Assembly: GCA_038363925.1 (NCBI GenBank)
Contig: JAQQWL010000013.1
Coordinates: 496,001 to 560,000 of the forward strand
Length of the DNA: 64,000 bases
Reading direction: 5' to 3'
DNA from: Apiospora phragmitis
Lineage: Eukaryota > Ascomycota > Sordariomycetes > Amphisphaeriales > Apiosporaceae
Position numbers and translations under genes: made by a program. The notes beneath the pieces are model-generated. The model saw only the letters and a list, made by a program, of their open reading frames with translations, searched no databases and was not told the origin of the DNA. Positions 48,063 through 58,055 of the stretch are shown one piece after another. Positions within the stretch are counted from its first letter, which is position 1, and every line of letters starts with the position of its first letter.

Positions 48063-48137
48063 GGTGGTGCCGGTGCTTGCAAGGTGCTAGGTTAGGTGCA
48101 AAGGTGCCAGGTGCAGGGTGCTGGCCGGTGCTGGGGG
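48063..48137. repeat. Degenerate GGTGC repeat in the 5' flank of the Ran-binding gene
   Basis: About eight GGTGC/AGGTGC motifs at irregular spacing within 75 bases, 130-205 bases upstream of the ATG at 48268. They could be spaced regulatory sites or a decayed minisatellite. Confidence 0.55.
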
Positions 48138-48267
48138 GAAAAACCAATTACAGCTTCCCCTCCTCCATTATCTCTGTGGTTTTCTTACATGTACGATGCG
48201 TGGACAAGACATACATACATTGAACACCTCACCAACCCATCAATCCAGCTCGACAACAAAGACCCAA

Positions 48268-49945
48268 ATGGCCGACCAGGATCCTGCCGTCGGCAAACAG
48301 AGCCCAGCCCCTTCCGAAACCGACCGCACAAAGCCTCTCTCCCTCTTCTGCAGCCGAAGACCCCGATACCGCCGCCGCGCGCAAAGAGCTTCGCAACACG
48401 GCCATATCTGACAAGCCTGATCTTGCCCCATCTTCAGCCATGGCTTCTTTTGCTGCGCCCCGACACTGCTACAGACTCCGATGCTGCTGCCACGGCACGA
48501 ACGAACACGCCTGATCACGAGAACAAAATGAAGGAACAAATTTCTTCTCCCAAGAAGAAGCGGGCGCACGACGAGGTCGAGCAGAACAAGGACTCGACCC
48601 AAGATGCAAATGGCGACGTCTCACCCCTTGGCGCCGACGCCGTCCCCAACAGAACCAACAGATCAGAGCCTGAGAAAAAGCGCCCGCGAGACGTCTCCAG
48701 CGAGACGAAAGCTGCCGAACAGAGCAATGCCGTACGTCAAGTTCTAATTTTTCCCTCCTCTCTCCATTCTTAGGTCGTTTTTCAATCATGCCAATCCTGA
48801 GCTCAACACCTCTAGGACGCAATCAAGACAGCTGCTGATAAGAACATTGAACAGTCCCAAGATGCCAAGGCCGGTGGAGATAAGACCACCAAGACCACCT
48901 CGAGCTCAGCATTTAGCAGTTCAGGACTTTCTGGCTTTGCTACTACAGCGTCCCCATTCCTCCCCTCGACAGGCGCCAAACCACTCACGTCCTTTGCCAG
49001 TCCTTCTGGCTCGCTATCCCCCTTTGGCGCCGCAGCCACTACCAAACAGGATACCACCAAGTCGGTCTTCGGTAGCGGTAGCCTCTCTAATGGCGCTTCC
49101 CCATTTTCGGCGCTGAGCGGCACTTCGAAAACGAGTGTATTTGGCTCTGGCTCAGGTCTGAGTGGTGGTCTTACTGGGCTGGGTGGCTCCAAACTGACGT
49201 CCTTTGGCAAAGCCGGCGATACTTTTAAGAGCAGCAAACCGGCCAAACCATTCGGAGCTCCGGAGAGCGACGCCGAGTCAGACGACGAGGAAGCTGATGA
49301 CGGCGATGACAACGCCGGGACGAGACCAAGGAAGAGAAGGAAGCTGACGATGATAAGAAGAAAGTCAAGCTGCAGAAAAGTAAGCCTATTCGACACATCG
49401 TATGCTGACCTGGACTAACGCGACCGCAGCCAATGTAGATGACGGCGAGGCCGGCGAGGTTACGGTCCTCCAGCTCCGTGCGCGGATCTATTTCCTGGAC
49501 AAGTCTGCCACACCTGCTGCTTGGAAGGAGCGTGGCGCAGGCAATCTGAAGATCAATGTACCAGAGGCCTGTGTCGATTTGGACGACAACAACATCCCCA
49601 TCCCCGGCTCTTTCGACGCTTCCACTCTTGAAGATGCCGACAACAAGAACGTTCGCCTCATCATGCGCCAAGACTCTACTCACCGTTTGCTCCTCAATAC
49701 CGTCATCATACCCGCCATGAGCTTTCAAGAGAAGCCCACAAACAAGACGGTGTGTGTCCTGTTCACGGCAATCGAGGATAAGGGGGAGCCAGTCAGTATT
49801 CAACTGAAGGTTAGTTCATCCCCTGTTAAACCTGGTACAACATAAGTATAACTTCTTCTGACTCATCTTTTAGTTCAATCCTGCCAACGCCAAGAGCTTT
49901 TTGAACGAAGTGGGAAAGATTCAGCGTGAACTCCAGTCGAACTAG
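48268..49945 (+). CDS. Ran-binding FG-repeat protein, Yrb2/Nup50-like (three apparent frameshifts)
   Basis: Yrb2/Nup50-type proteins bind Ran-GTP and help Crm1-dependent nuclear export. Exons 48268-48731, 48816-49379, 49430-49809 and 49874-49945; 492 residues after correction. The N-terminal third is charged with basic nuclear-localisation-like stretches (SPKKKRAHDE, EPEKKRPRD). The middle is Ser-rich with spaced FG motifs (SPFG, SVFGSG, KPFGAPESD). The C-terminal Ran-binding domain reads EVTVLQLRARIYFLD, WKERGAGNLKINV, RLIMRQDSTHRLLLN and NEVGKIQRELQS. Two bases too many (near 48330 and 48456) and one too few (near 49317) separate these blocks into different frames. Correcting only these gives 493 codons, exactly. 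ATG at 48268 is chosen because it is the first Met in frame with a plausible acidic start (MADQDPAVGKQ). Confidence 0.88.
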
Positions 49946-50011
49946 GTGTCCGATGCGGGTCTCCCTATTGCTTTCCCCTTGCAAGATGCCCTAATCATCA
50001 CTAATAAGTCA

Positions 50012-50407
50012 ATGGCTCCTGCTCGTACAAGTCCATCTCCTGAACAACTTGCCAGTGGAGCCATCAGCCAGACACTTTTGCAACCCAGTCGAGGACCCGG
50101 ACGCGTGGATTCCCATCGCCAGGTCTCTTCCGATTCGGGATATCGAACCTGGGATTCTCAAGGGACCCAGGATGAGTTGGAGGGAGAAGTGGTTGCAGAC
50201 GAGGTCTGTAAGCCCGATTCTAGCACTGAAGCGGCGGCAGCGGCGCAGTCTCCGATGTCAGACTATGACTCCGGCGATGAGGGGGATGTCAGCACCTTTG
50301 TCCCTGATACACGTACCACGACGGATCACGATATACCCAAGGTCGAAAGAAGGATGATGACCAGATCCGAACGGAAGAGACTGGATGAATCGATGGACAG
50401 CGAGTAG
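50012..50407 (+). CDS. Possible small acidic protein downstream of the Ran-binding gene
   Basis: 131 residues from the Met at 50012; starts 66 bases after the Yrb2-like stop. Low-complexity and charged: Ser/Pro at the N terminus, an Asp/Gly segment (SDYDSGDEGDVSTF) and a basic end (RRMMTRSERKRLDES). No family recognised. It may be a real short gene, a 3' extension reached by splicing, or an open 3' UTR. Confidence 0.4.
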   Translation: MAPARTSPSPEQLASGAISQTLLQPSRGPGRVDSHRQVSSDSGYRTWDSQGTQDELEGEVVADEVCKPDSSTEAAAAAQSPMSDYDSGDEGDVSTFVPDTRTTTDHDIPKVERRMMTRSERKRLDESMDSE

Positions 50408-50876
50408 ATGGCTAAATGCGCACATCCAGTTGGTGGTACCTAAATCATGAGGGCGGAAGGACGGAATAGACGGAGTTCAAGGGCGGGTCAGCGAGCATTT
50501 GCATAAGATAGGGCTGTTTGATTTGGCATGTGGACGGACTATTGCCAGACGGAAGGGAACTGGCATACAGAACTTGGACATAGTTTTAAATACGTCGCAA
50601 CGGACTGGCAAAATCCCCCTCCTCAGACTTGTTGTGTCTGTCTACCTTTTATTTCCTATCGATACCATGCAGATTCTATGTCAAGCCCCACTCGTGGAGT
50701 GCGATTCTGCGCTCCTTCACAGGGGAAAACGAGTCCTGGTAATACATGGAGGTTTCGGGGGTTTCTGCTCGTGGGGAACAAACAAGAAATATGTTCTTTT
50801 ATTTAATAATGGAATAAATGTAGTTATATCCTAGAACTACTATCGTTCTTCACCTCCACAGTCCTTCTTTACCCCT
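50408..50876. other. Intergenic, no gene seen
   Basis: Convergent 3' flanks. An AATAAA-like string occurs near 50812 (GGAATAAATG). No coding evidence. Confidence 0.5.
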
Positions 50877-52424
50877 CTATGCAGAGCAAACAGCCTGCCA
50901 CCGTGCATCGACATGCGTGACAGCAAGGGCGGCCTTGACCGTCTCGGAGGCGGTGAAGTCCGACATCTTACAAGTGCCGTAGTCATCGCTCTCGCACCCG
51001 GAGGGCGACAAGTCGAAGTTGGCCTCGTTGAGCAGCAGCTGGATCCGCTTCTCGCCACCCTCGCAATCCAACCCGCGGAACAGCATCTGAGCAGCAAACG
51101 GCACCTGGCGAGCCGTCCGCCACGCCCGATCGGGGTCCACAGGGCCGGTCGCGGGGAATTGGGAATCTTGGGCTAAGTGAAGCGAAGCAAGCCCCAAGTC
51201 AATGGTGGTATCATGGCCGAAGTGCAGCGCCAGGTTCTCCTCGCCTTTCCCGTCCTGCTTGAGAAGGAATTCCGTCACATTGCTCACAAGCAGGCTGCCG
51301 AGCACGGGGCCCATGTCGCCTGGCAGACCATATCCAAACGCTCCTCTCATCAGTAGATCGTACTCGTACTCGTGGGCAAGGATCTCGTCCCGCGTGAACA
51401 CAGGGCACCACGGCGACGAGTCCTTGCCATACACAGCCGTCCCGTACACGCACGCGTAGAGCATGCCGTGGACGTGGGCGGCGGTAAAGTTGACGCCTGG
51501 GAAGCTGTCCGCCAACAGCCGGTTCAGCCGGTGCGCGATGGGAGGCAGGTAGGTCCTTCCCCATTCGGACACGGGGGCGCCCCCGAAGCCGTACGTCCAC
51601 TTCTCGCACGTGTCCATGGGCGTGATCCACGAGACCGTCCCGTTGTCCTCGGCAATGCGGTCCAACGGGGCACTCGAGTTCGCAGAGCGGCCGAAGTAGC
51701 CGTCCATGAACCAGCGCGCCGACTCGACGACGCGGTCTTGGTCGCCGGCCAGCACGCGCGAGGCCGTCAGCTGCGGGTACTGGAGGCGCAGCGCGACGCC
51801 GTGGTCGAAGAGCTGCTGGCGTCCGACCGGGGAGAGGTCGTTCGTCGTGAAGGTGCTGTTCCAGCCTTCTTGCAGGAAAGCCAAGGCGTCCGGGATGGGG
51901 GCGCGCGGCGCCGAGAACAGGGAGCTCTCGTTGCCTAGGTAGTAGGCCAGGCCTTGGATCGTGCCGATCTCGTCCGACAGCGGGTTTCGGCTACCGTGGC
52001 GGTGCACCAGGAACGCCTTGGTCACGGCGCATTCCGGGGGAGCGCCGCTCGACAGCGATGGCGGCGTGTTGCTGGGCTGGAAGTACGGCGATAGGTTGCC
52101 CATGTGCTCATACATATCGAAGTCACACGCGGAAGCGCTTGCCGCGACGGTTGGCGACGTGACGGCGATGGCCGCCAGGCCCATCTTGATGGCCTGGGTG
52201 AGGGAACTGGTGATCATGGTGATCATTGAGTGACTGCCCGGTGTGGTGAAGAGAGATCCGATCAAGCAATGCCAGACACACGCGCCGAGGAAGGCGAAGA
52301 TGAAGAGGTGGCCAAGACGAGAGGCAATATGGCCGCCTTTCTGAGGACTTTTCGCCTCACCATTATTGCTTCTTTCGAGCCCGTTCTCCGCATCTTGCTT
52401 GTTCATCGATGTTATCGTTCCCAT
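50877..52424 (-). CDS. Histidine acid phosphatase with N-terminal membrane anchor
   Basis: 515 residues, single exon, intact. Branch-2 histidine phosphatases hydrolyse phosphomonoesters; fungal members include phytases and repressible acid phosphatases. The catalytic RHGxRxP motif is VHRHGSRNP, and the C-terminal HD motif is HFGHDTTID. Several N-x-S/T sites and paired cysteines fit an extracellular or lumenal domain. The N terminus is unusual for a secreted enzyme: about 35 charged residues (KQDAENGLERSNNGEAKSPQK) come before a membrane segment (HLFIFAFLGACVWHCLIGSLF), giving a type II anchored protein. A Met at residue 67 or 70 would instead start a segment resembling a signal peptide (MITMITSSLTQAIKMGLAAIAV), so an alternative start for a secreted form is possible. 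Upstream in-frame sequence does not decide between them. Confidence 0.92.
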   Translation of the reverse strand: MGTITSMNKQDAENGLERSNNGEAKSPQKGGHIASRLGHLFIFAFLGACVWHCLIGSLFTTPGSHSMITMITSSLTQAIKMGLAAIAVTSPTVAASASACDFDMYEHMGNLSPYFQPSNTPPSLSSGAPPECAVTKAFLVHRHGSRNPLSDEIGTIQGLAYYLGNESSLFSAPRAPIPDALAFLQEGWNSTFTTNDLSPVGRQQLFDHGVALRLQYPQLTASRVLAGDQDRVVESARWFMDGYFGRSANSSAPLDRIAEDNGTVSWITPMDTCEKWTYGFGGAPVSEWGRTYLPPIAHRLNRLLADSFPGVNFTAAHVHGMLYACVYGTAVYGKDSSPWCPVFTRDEILAHEYEYDLLMRGAFGYGLPGDMGPVLGSLLVSNVTEFLLKQDGKGEENLALHFGHDTTIDLGLASLHLAQDSQFPATGPVDPDRAWRTARQVPFAAQMLFRGLDCEGGEKRIQLLLNEANFDLSPSGCESDDYGTCKMSDFTASETVKAALAVTHVDARWQAVCSA

Positions 52425-53159
52425 ATCGACCGCTTCCCGATACCCGGATCGGCAGAGACACTAGCCAAGTTCTTACCCGGTTCCTTGCAGCTCAGCCCGT
52501 ATTGCCGGGAAGGTTGGAAGGGGAGTGGTTGAATATCTCCTAGTCATGCGACGGTCATCGGCAGATCAGGCCGAATGAGGCAGATGCTCGAGTGATCTAC
52601 TGAGCAGAGCTGAAGAGTTGGACGAATCAATGGTGGATCATCCAAGATAAATGGATAATTATTATGACACTATTTCTGTGATAGCACATCGAGTGTCGGG
52701 ATTGATTCACGTGTTGTATTCAGCTGCGGTCGACAAGTACATTGATGCTTGGGTTTTGTTTGTCGCCGTTTAGTTGAGATGCCAGGGCGTAAAGCGATCA
52801 GCTAAATGCCCCTAAAGTAGCCCCTTTGCCCCTGTAGTGCCGTGCCTATCTCTCAGTGCGGGGCCTGCCAGAGAGTTCAGTGTCGACGTTGATCGGCAAT
52901 ATTGAAAGATTACAGAACCCAACCACACCAAATTTGTGAAATAAAGGCTTGGTTTACTACATTGTTCATTCTCAACCAAGGTCCACGGCGTTCACGCTCA
53001 GATTGGTCAAATGAATACGGCATCATCACGGTGTTAGATTTGCTGCTAAAGAGCGAATAAGCAGTTCAACTGCTTGAGCCAAATCATACAGTACAAAACA
53101 GGTAATACAGAAAGCTTGCTGTCAGCTAATCCCAATGCGTCCATCAATGAAACATTCCC
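52425..53159. other. Intergenic, no gene seen
   Basis: 5' flank of the acid phosphatase and 3' flank of the HsbA-like gene. No coding evidence on either strand. Confidence 0.5.
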
Positions 53160-54234
53160 TCAGAGCAGTCCAATCGCAGCCACCAAGGCCAAGCCTCCTG
53201 CGACCAGCGCCGCTGGCCTGCCGCCAGCACTGGCAGCACCGCTTCCCGCCATCATCGAGGTAGACTCCGGCTGAGCTGCCATCATAGTCGAAGCCATCAT
53301 CGTCGTGGTAGCCGAAGTCATCATATCGGGGAGTGCGGCAACCGAAGTCGTCATCATGCTCGAGGTTGCCATCATGGCCGAGGTCGTCATCATGCCCGGA
53401 AGTTGTTCTGAATTCGTTGACGGCCTATCAGCTGCGTCAGCGGGCTGAGCCGGATTGAGTGCCGGGAATTGCTACCAGTGCCATTGGCAGAAGTGGAATT
53501 CTGACCCGAACCAGCGGCAGCGCCGCTGCTGCTCGAGGAGTTGCGGCCACTGCCACCGCTCATAGAGCCACCAGCCGCAGCACCTCCACCGGTGGCCCCA
53601 CCGGCGCCAGTACCAGCGCCGGCACCGGCACCTCCAGCAGACAGAGCCTTGATACCCCCCTCGAGGGCCGCGTTGATTTGGTCGATGGATCCCTGGGCGA
53701 TCCCCTGGCCAACCGCGGGCACTTTGGAGACAATCGCGTCGCCCAGCGCTTTGGAGGCCGTCTTCTGGTCCTGGATGGACTTCACAGCGACCGACGTGAC
53801 GCCGAGCATGTCGAGCTGCGGCTTCTTGGCGGCCAGGTTCTTCATCGTCGTGTTGACCGAGGTCACCAGGCTGCTGGCCGTGTCTTGGAGCGAGAGCGCG
53901 TCGAAGACGCCGAGGGCTTCCGCCCCGCTCACCTTGGCGGTCGAGGACTGCATGGTCATCAGGATCTTCTGCGACGCCTGGAGGACGGGCGCCGCGGTGT
54001 TGGCGTCGGTGCCCGATATGGCCTAGAGAAGAGGCTTCATTAGTTCTCGTGCCGGTTTGGGCCTGTCGGCCCTCTCAGTAAGGTAAGTAATGAACAGCTG
54101 TTGCTTACTTTGACCTTCGTATCGAGGTCGCCTAGGGCATCTGAGACGGCCCCGATGGCCTGCTGTAATGCCTCGAGCTGGGCGTAGGCGAGACCCGCCA
54201 GGGTTGCCTTCAAGAAAAGCGAAGCCAGCTTCAT
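53160..54234 (-). CDS. HsbA-type cell-wall protein with GPI-like C terminus and Met-pair repeats (one apparent frameshift)
   Basis: Exons 54109-54234 and 53160-54022 with an 86-bp intron; 329 residues after restoring one base near 53463. The signal peptide is MKLASLFLKATLAGLAYA. The HsbA (hydrophobic surface-binding, galactomannoprotein-like) domain follows: helix-rich, QLEALQQAIGAVSDALGDL to KALGDAIVSKVP and IDQINAALEGG, about 180 residues. Then come a Gly/Ala/Ser-rich linker and a segment of repeated Met pairs (MMTTS, MMATSS, MMTTS, DMMTSA, TMMAST). The C terminus, SGAASAGGRPAALVAGGLALVAAIGLL, fits a GPI-attachment signal. Such proteins coat hyphae and in Aspergillus help recruit cutinase-like enzymes to hydrophobic surfaces. 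The frame correction joins the linker to the Met-rich part and yields an exact codon count. Confidence 0.82.
53250..53393 (-). repeat. Met-pair coding repeat
   Basis: Seven ATGATG pairs spaced 4-10 codons apart (coding sense), with Thr/Ser/Ala between them, in the wall-exposed part of the HsbA-like protein. Confidence 0.75.
54023..54108 (-). other. Intron in HsbA-like gene
   Basis: GTAAGC donor and CTCTAG acceptor, 86 bp. Joins DTKVK to AISGTDANT and keeps the HsbA helix in frame. Confidence 0.85.
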
Positions 54235-55121
54235 CTTATATATAAAGGCAGCGTCGAATGTACCAAAGGAGTGATGGGAGAAAGATAATGCCGGGCCTGT
54301 AATAACTGTTGACTTAATGAAATTGTATACTGTATGAGTAAGATGCCAGGTCGAATGACAGTTTCCCTGGCTGGCTTTATATACGAAGGGATATGACCTC
54401 GCGTCCCAATATCACGACTGTCCATGGGGGCTACGACTGCTTCTTCCCTCTTCAATTCTTGAAACATCCACGGATAACCTTGGCAGTCAAGGGATCTGTC
54501 CAGCCCCGACGTCTGGGAATCTCCTGATCCAATCGCTGGTGACTATCGCTCACGCCTAAGCCGAGGCGTCAAGTTTGGATGAACCTAAAGTATACGAGCG
54601 ATCGGTGAGGGTTGTTTCATGTTTCGAGTATCCGCTTGCATCTGGAAACATCAGAAATGTGTTTTCTAACAAAGGGGAAAGTCTATCTTCTCTCTCGTAC
54701 TAGCCTGTTGAACGCCATGTCTCGAGTTTAACCAGAGCGATCTGACGACGCACCAAGCCGGTCCTCCCCCGACAGCAGATGCCGGCGCACCCACGCAAAG
54801 ACTCGTCTAGTTTCAGGAGCAACCTCGAATGGTCTGATTGGTGACGTTCAAGTCTAGAACCAACCAAGCCGCGCAGTCTCTACACTTTTACGATGGGCTC
54901 TGGGGAAATTTTTCATGCGTCAACAAGTCGGTTCGAACAGTCGTCATGCTTGCAATACAGAAGCCCTCTAGGCAAAAAAGGCGTGAGCTCGACGTTCATT
55001 GACTCCTAAAACCTCTTATAACATGGTAATAGTACATGATTTCTCTGGTATATCTCCATTAACGTTACATTACATATCACCATGATCCCCCAGATTCGTC
55101 ACTGAACCTGGGCATGTCTCC
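54235..55121. other. Intergenic, no gene seen
   Basis: 5' flank of the HsbA-like gene and 3' flank of the DLH/NTF2 gene. Apart from the TATA-like string, nothing recognised. Confidence 0.5.
54375..54384 (-). promoter_or_regulatory. Possible TATA box of HsbA-like gene
   Basis: GTATATAAAG in coding sense, about 140 bases upstream of the ATG. Confidence 0.4.
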
Positions 55122-56689
55122 TCAGGACCGCGATGGCTCCTCGTCGCTATGGTGAGCTTTGTCTGGTTCAACCATCGTCTCATCTTCATTGTGAACATCC
55201 TCGCCTTGCTCACTCTCCTCATCTTCCTCGTTTTCTTCGCCCTCTTCGTCACCCTCTACTTCGCCCTCTTCGTGATCTTCCGCCTCAGTCGCTTGACCCA
55301 GCGTGCCGTTCTCTCCTCATTCTCGCCGTCTTCTTCTTCGTCGTCTTCAATTTCCTCCTCGTCGTCGTCAGAGTCTTCATACCAATCCGGGATCAGTTCG
55401 TTGGTGGCTTCCCCATCGTCGCCTTCCTCATTCCCCTCGAGCCTGCGGTGTGCTGCCTCGCGGCCCACGACCGGCAGCCTCTTAACGCCACGGCGCTTTG
55501 CCTTTTCGGGCACAAGGTCGGGATTCAGCAGCCCAATTTGTAAAAGCACGGAGGCCTGGTCCCAGTATATATATTCGTGTGCGAGCTTGCCGCCGCGGAC
55601 CGTGACGATGCTAACCATGAGGATCTCGACCTTTTTCTTGGTCGGAGGGACCCCCGGCAGGATCCACGGCATTTCCGTCGTGTGCTTGAAGGCGACGTGC
55701 AGCTCGTCCACTACGCGGTCAGTGCCGATGGTGCGCGACAACAGCGTCAGCTGCAGCGAGCCCGGGTTGTGGTGCAGGAAGTAGTGGCCATAAAAGTCAT
55801 GCAGCTCATCAGCGCCGATGCCGCCAGTCAGCGTCGGCACATGCGTTACGTACGGCGTCGGTTTCGCCGTGTATGTGGACATGGTCTTCTGGAGGTTTTG
55901 CGTGAAGAATTTGCCTGTGAATAGAGAATATCAGTCTTGCTGGCCTCGGTGATGGTGCGATGCCCAGCATTACTACTGGAATAGCCACGTACCTTGCACA
56001 TTCTCTTCATGGACGCGCTCAAGGTTGACGTCCCGTCGCCATGCTCTCCGCGCCGTGGCCAAGCTCCGGGTCCAAGCCAGGTCGGCGCTGATCTTATCGT
56101 ATTCCTCAAGGTCGTTCTCGGCGAAGCCGCTGCTAACCCCTGGGTACGAATAGGTCGGGTAAGAGTACTTGACATAGCCTCCCGTTCCCATACCGTGCGG
56201 GATCTGGCGCCTGACAGTCCGCCGCTTCCCTTGAATCGCCACCATCTGCGTTTGCTTCACGATCCCAATAATTTCATCACCCTCAGCTAGGTGTACCAGT
56301 ACATGGACGCCACCGGGGTGGCGAGTGCGCGGGTCTGGGATCGATGTGGGATAGTACGCGATCAAACAACACAACTTGAACGAGGGGTTATTGTCGATTA
56401 TGTGGAAATGGTCGAGACAGACACTTGATGCTTCCCCGTAAGCCACTATGCCGAATGTATCGCATGCTGGCATTTCTTGGTTGGCTAACGCGCGCAGATG
56501 CGTTCGGTATTCCTTTTCGTTCCCCATCGAGAAGTACTCCACGTCAAAGCCCTCCGTCTTCCAGGCTTCGATTGTGAGCTGATCGAAGTCCTCTTCCTCT
56601 TCTTCCGAAGTTATGTAGAGCTTCGGCTTTGATTTGTTGAAATCCTCACTCAGAAAAGGCTCACGGTGATTAGGACCGGCACCGGCCAT
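55122..56689 (-). CDS. Dienelactone hydrolase-like/NTF2-like fusion protein (one apparent frameshift)
   Basis: Exons 55993-56689 and 55122-55914 with a 78-bp intron; 496 residues after restoring one base near 55315. The N-terminal half resembles the alpha/beta-hydrolase fold of fungal dienelactone hydrolases (FDVEYFSMGNEKEY, FGIVAYGEASS). The C-terminal half has the NTF2/SnoaL-type pattern seen in the same fungal family: TLTGGIGADELHDFYGHYF, then LLSRTIGTDRVVDE, PWILPGVPPTKKKVE, VRGGKLAHEYIYWDQASVL and QIGLL. Such fusions are annotated as carboxymethylenebutenolidases, but function is untested. The usual G-x-C-x-G-G nucleophile is not seen; the site reads AYGEASS, so hydrolase activity is doubtful. 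The tail is extremely acidic (about 60 residues). The acidic reading depends on the frame correction; without it the tail would be basic and end at 55256. Confidence 0.72.
55915..55992 (-). other. Intron in DLH/NTF2 gene
   Basis: GTACGT donor, TTCACAG acceptor, 78 bp. Joins EENVQ to GKFFTQNLQ, the conserved link between the two domains. Confidence 0.85.
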
Positions 56690-57375
56690 ACTACCGCCTA
56701 CAATGCCGACGTTCCCTTGTTGTCGCCCAAGGCAGCATCGACTATTTTCGGCACATCAAACATTTTTGAGGGACTTGTTGAAAATGATTATTAGAATTTG
56801 GTGATAATAAATGATGTATGCAAATCAATTTATGTCAGACTGGTACGGGGTATATGTCTATGCCACTTCTTCCTTTGCTATTTTACTTAATATTCTAGCG
56901 TGGAAACAGGATTGATTGCATTACCAGACCGTCATTGACATATGACGTCATCAACCCCTGCAGTGGTGGTTCCAACCTTGTTCAAACGTACCTTCTTACC
57001 CTTGATCAAAGAACACTTCAAGACTGTATAATTTCAACTCATGATGCGGAGTAAAAACAAAGAGGTGTCTTAGATACTATAAAGATAATGGACATCGAGT
57101 CCTTCCGTCGCAGTTTTATCTCCACCCGCGTCACTACGTAGAGGATACTTCCAATACGATCAACTCAGGGTAAACTGACAGCTCCTATTAGGGGGTTATT
57201 TAGGTTGGCTGCTAAACAAAGACTGCGACCGTTGTGACTAAGGAACTCCGCCACGGACACTAAAATTCCATCATAGTAGTACGTGTGCTTGATCAACAGT
57301 TTGCTTGCACCAACACCCCGCTCAGCCGCTGCCCATCTTTCCATCGGCTGTTTTCACCAGTCTACATTGTGCACT
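56690..57375. other. Intergenic, no gene seen
   Basis: Promoter side of the DLH/NTF2 gene and 3' flank of the small secreted protein. No coding evidence. Confidence 0.5.
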
Positions 57376-57731
57376 CTAGCTGCACATCGAATGCGATATT
57401 ATGAACTTGCTTAGGATACTGTCGCATCCAAAACAGCGGCACATCTAGGAGTGGGTAACGTAAGGGAGAGTCTCTCCTTCAAGGACGTCGCTGTAGATGT
57501 CAAATGTACCTCGTCTTTCCCGCCTGGGACGCAGTCGAATATCTTGGTTGCGTTTGACTCCTGGCCCATCAAGACAGTGCTCCAACAGGCGGCGGAGTCA
57601 ATCACCTCGTAGCATGGCTCGGGATCGCACGGTCCGGGTTGTGGTTCCTGCCGTGCGCTCATGGCCGGGACGAGCGGCATTAAAAGGCAAATGATGGCCG
57701 GGACCTGCATCGTCGTCAATTGAAGTGGCAT
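57376..57731 (-). CDS. Small secreted protein with eight cysteines, effector-like
   Basis: Two exons, 57510-57731 and 57376-57444, separated by a 65-bp GT-AG intron; 96 residues with no correction needed. A signal peptide is clear: either Met1 or Met8 starts a hydrophobic run (MQVPAIICLLMPLVPAMSA) cut before RQEPQPGP. The mature chain has exactly eight cysteines: GPC, EPC, AAC, DC, then MCRCFGC and a final MC before the last residue. Without splicing, the frame runs into an unremarkable tail and loses four of them, which supports the intron. One N-glycosylation site (NAT). No family recognised. Size, secretion and even Cys count fit effectors, antimicrobial or other disulfide-rich fungal peptides. 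Confidence 0.7.
57445..57509 (-). other. Intron in the 8-Cys peptide gene
   Basis: GTACAT donor and ACTCCTAG acceptor, 65 bp. Exon 2 adds MCRCFGC and the terminal Cys. Confidence 0.6.
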
Positions 57732-58055
57732 AGAATGCGAGTTAGAAAAAGGGTGAAGGGAAAGCAGACTGGCCGTTAAAGAGGCGTCCAGGCCACACTA
57801 CTTATCAATAGCTAGCCGTGCTGCAAGGGGTAGCAATGCCGCAAGGAGTGTCTTCTACTCATACTGTTACTCGTTTGGGACCAATCACTTGTAGATAGCA
57901 AAACTTGAGGTGACAGGCATAACCATTCCATTCGTAATAAGATGTGCAGTGGTTTTCTTGATCCATTTAGCCTAGGTAGATAGCCAAGCCCAGTGTTCGG
58001 CAGTTGATTTGCATGCAGCATCTTAGCCGCCTTTGAATGGCCAGAAATTGGAGGT
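57732..58055. other. Intergenic, no gene seen
   Basis: Short AT-balanced spacer with overlapping small frames only. Confidence 0.5.

Larger units (their letters stand above)
46708..48267. other. 1.6-kb intergenic with simple repeats
   Basis: Divergent promoter region between the small membrane protein and the Ran-binding protein gene. Holds a CATTA-type repeat (47866-47891) and a GGTGC-rich degenerate repeat (48063-48137). No coding segment recognised. Confidence 0.5.

Noticed and set aside
48096..48773. 225-codon open frame starting upstream of the Ran-binding gene
   Set aside because: Only its 3' part is real coding sequence of the Yrb2-like protein; the 5' part is upstream and wrong-frame sequence joined by the apparent insertions.
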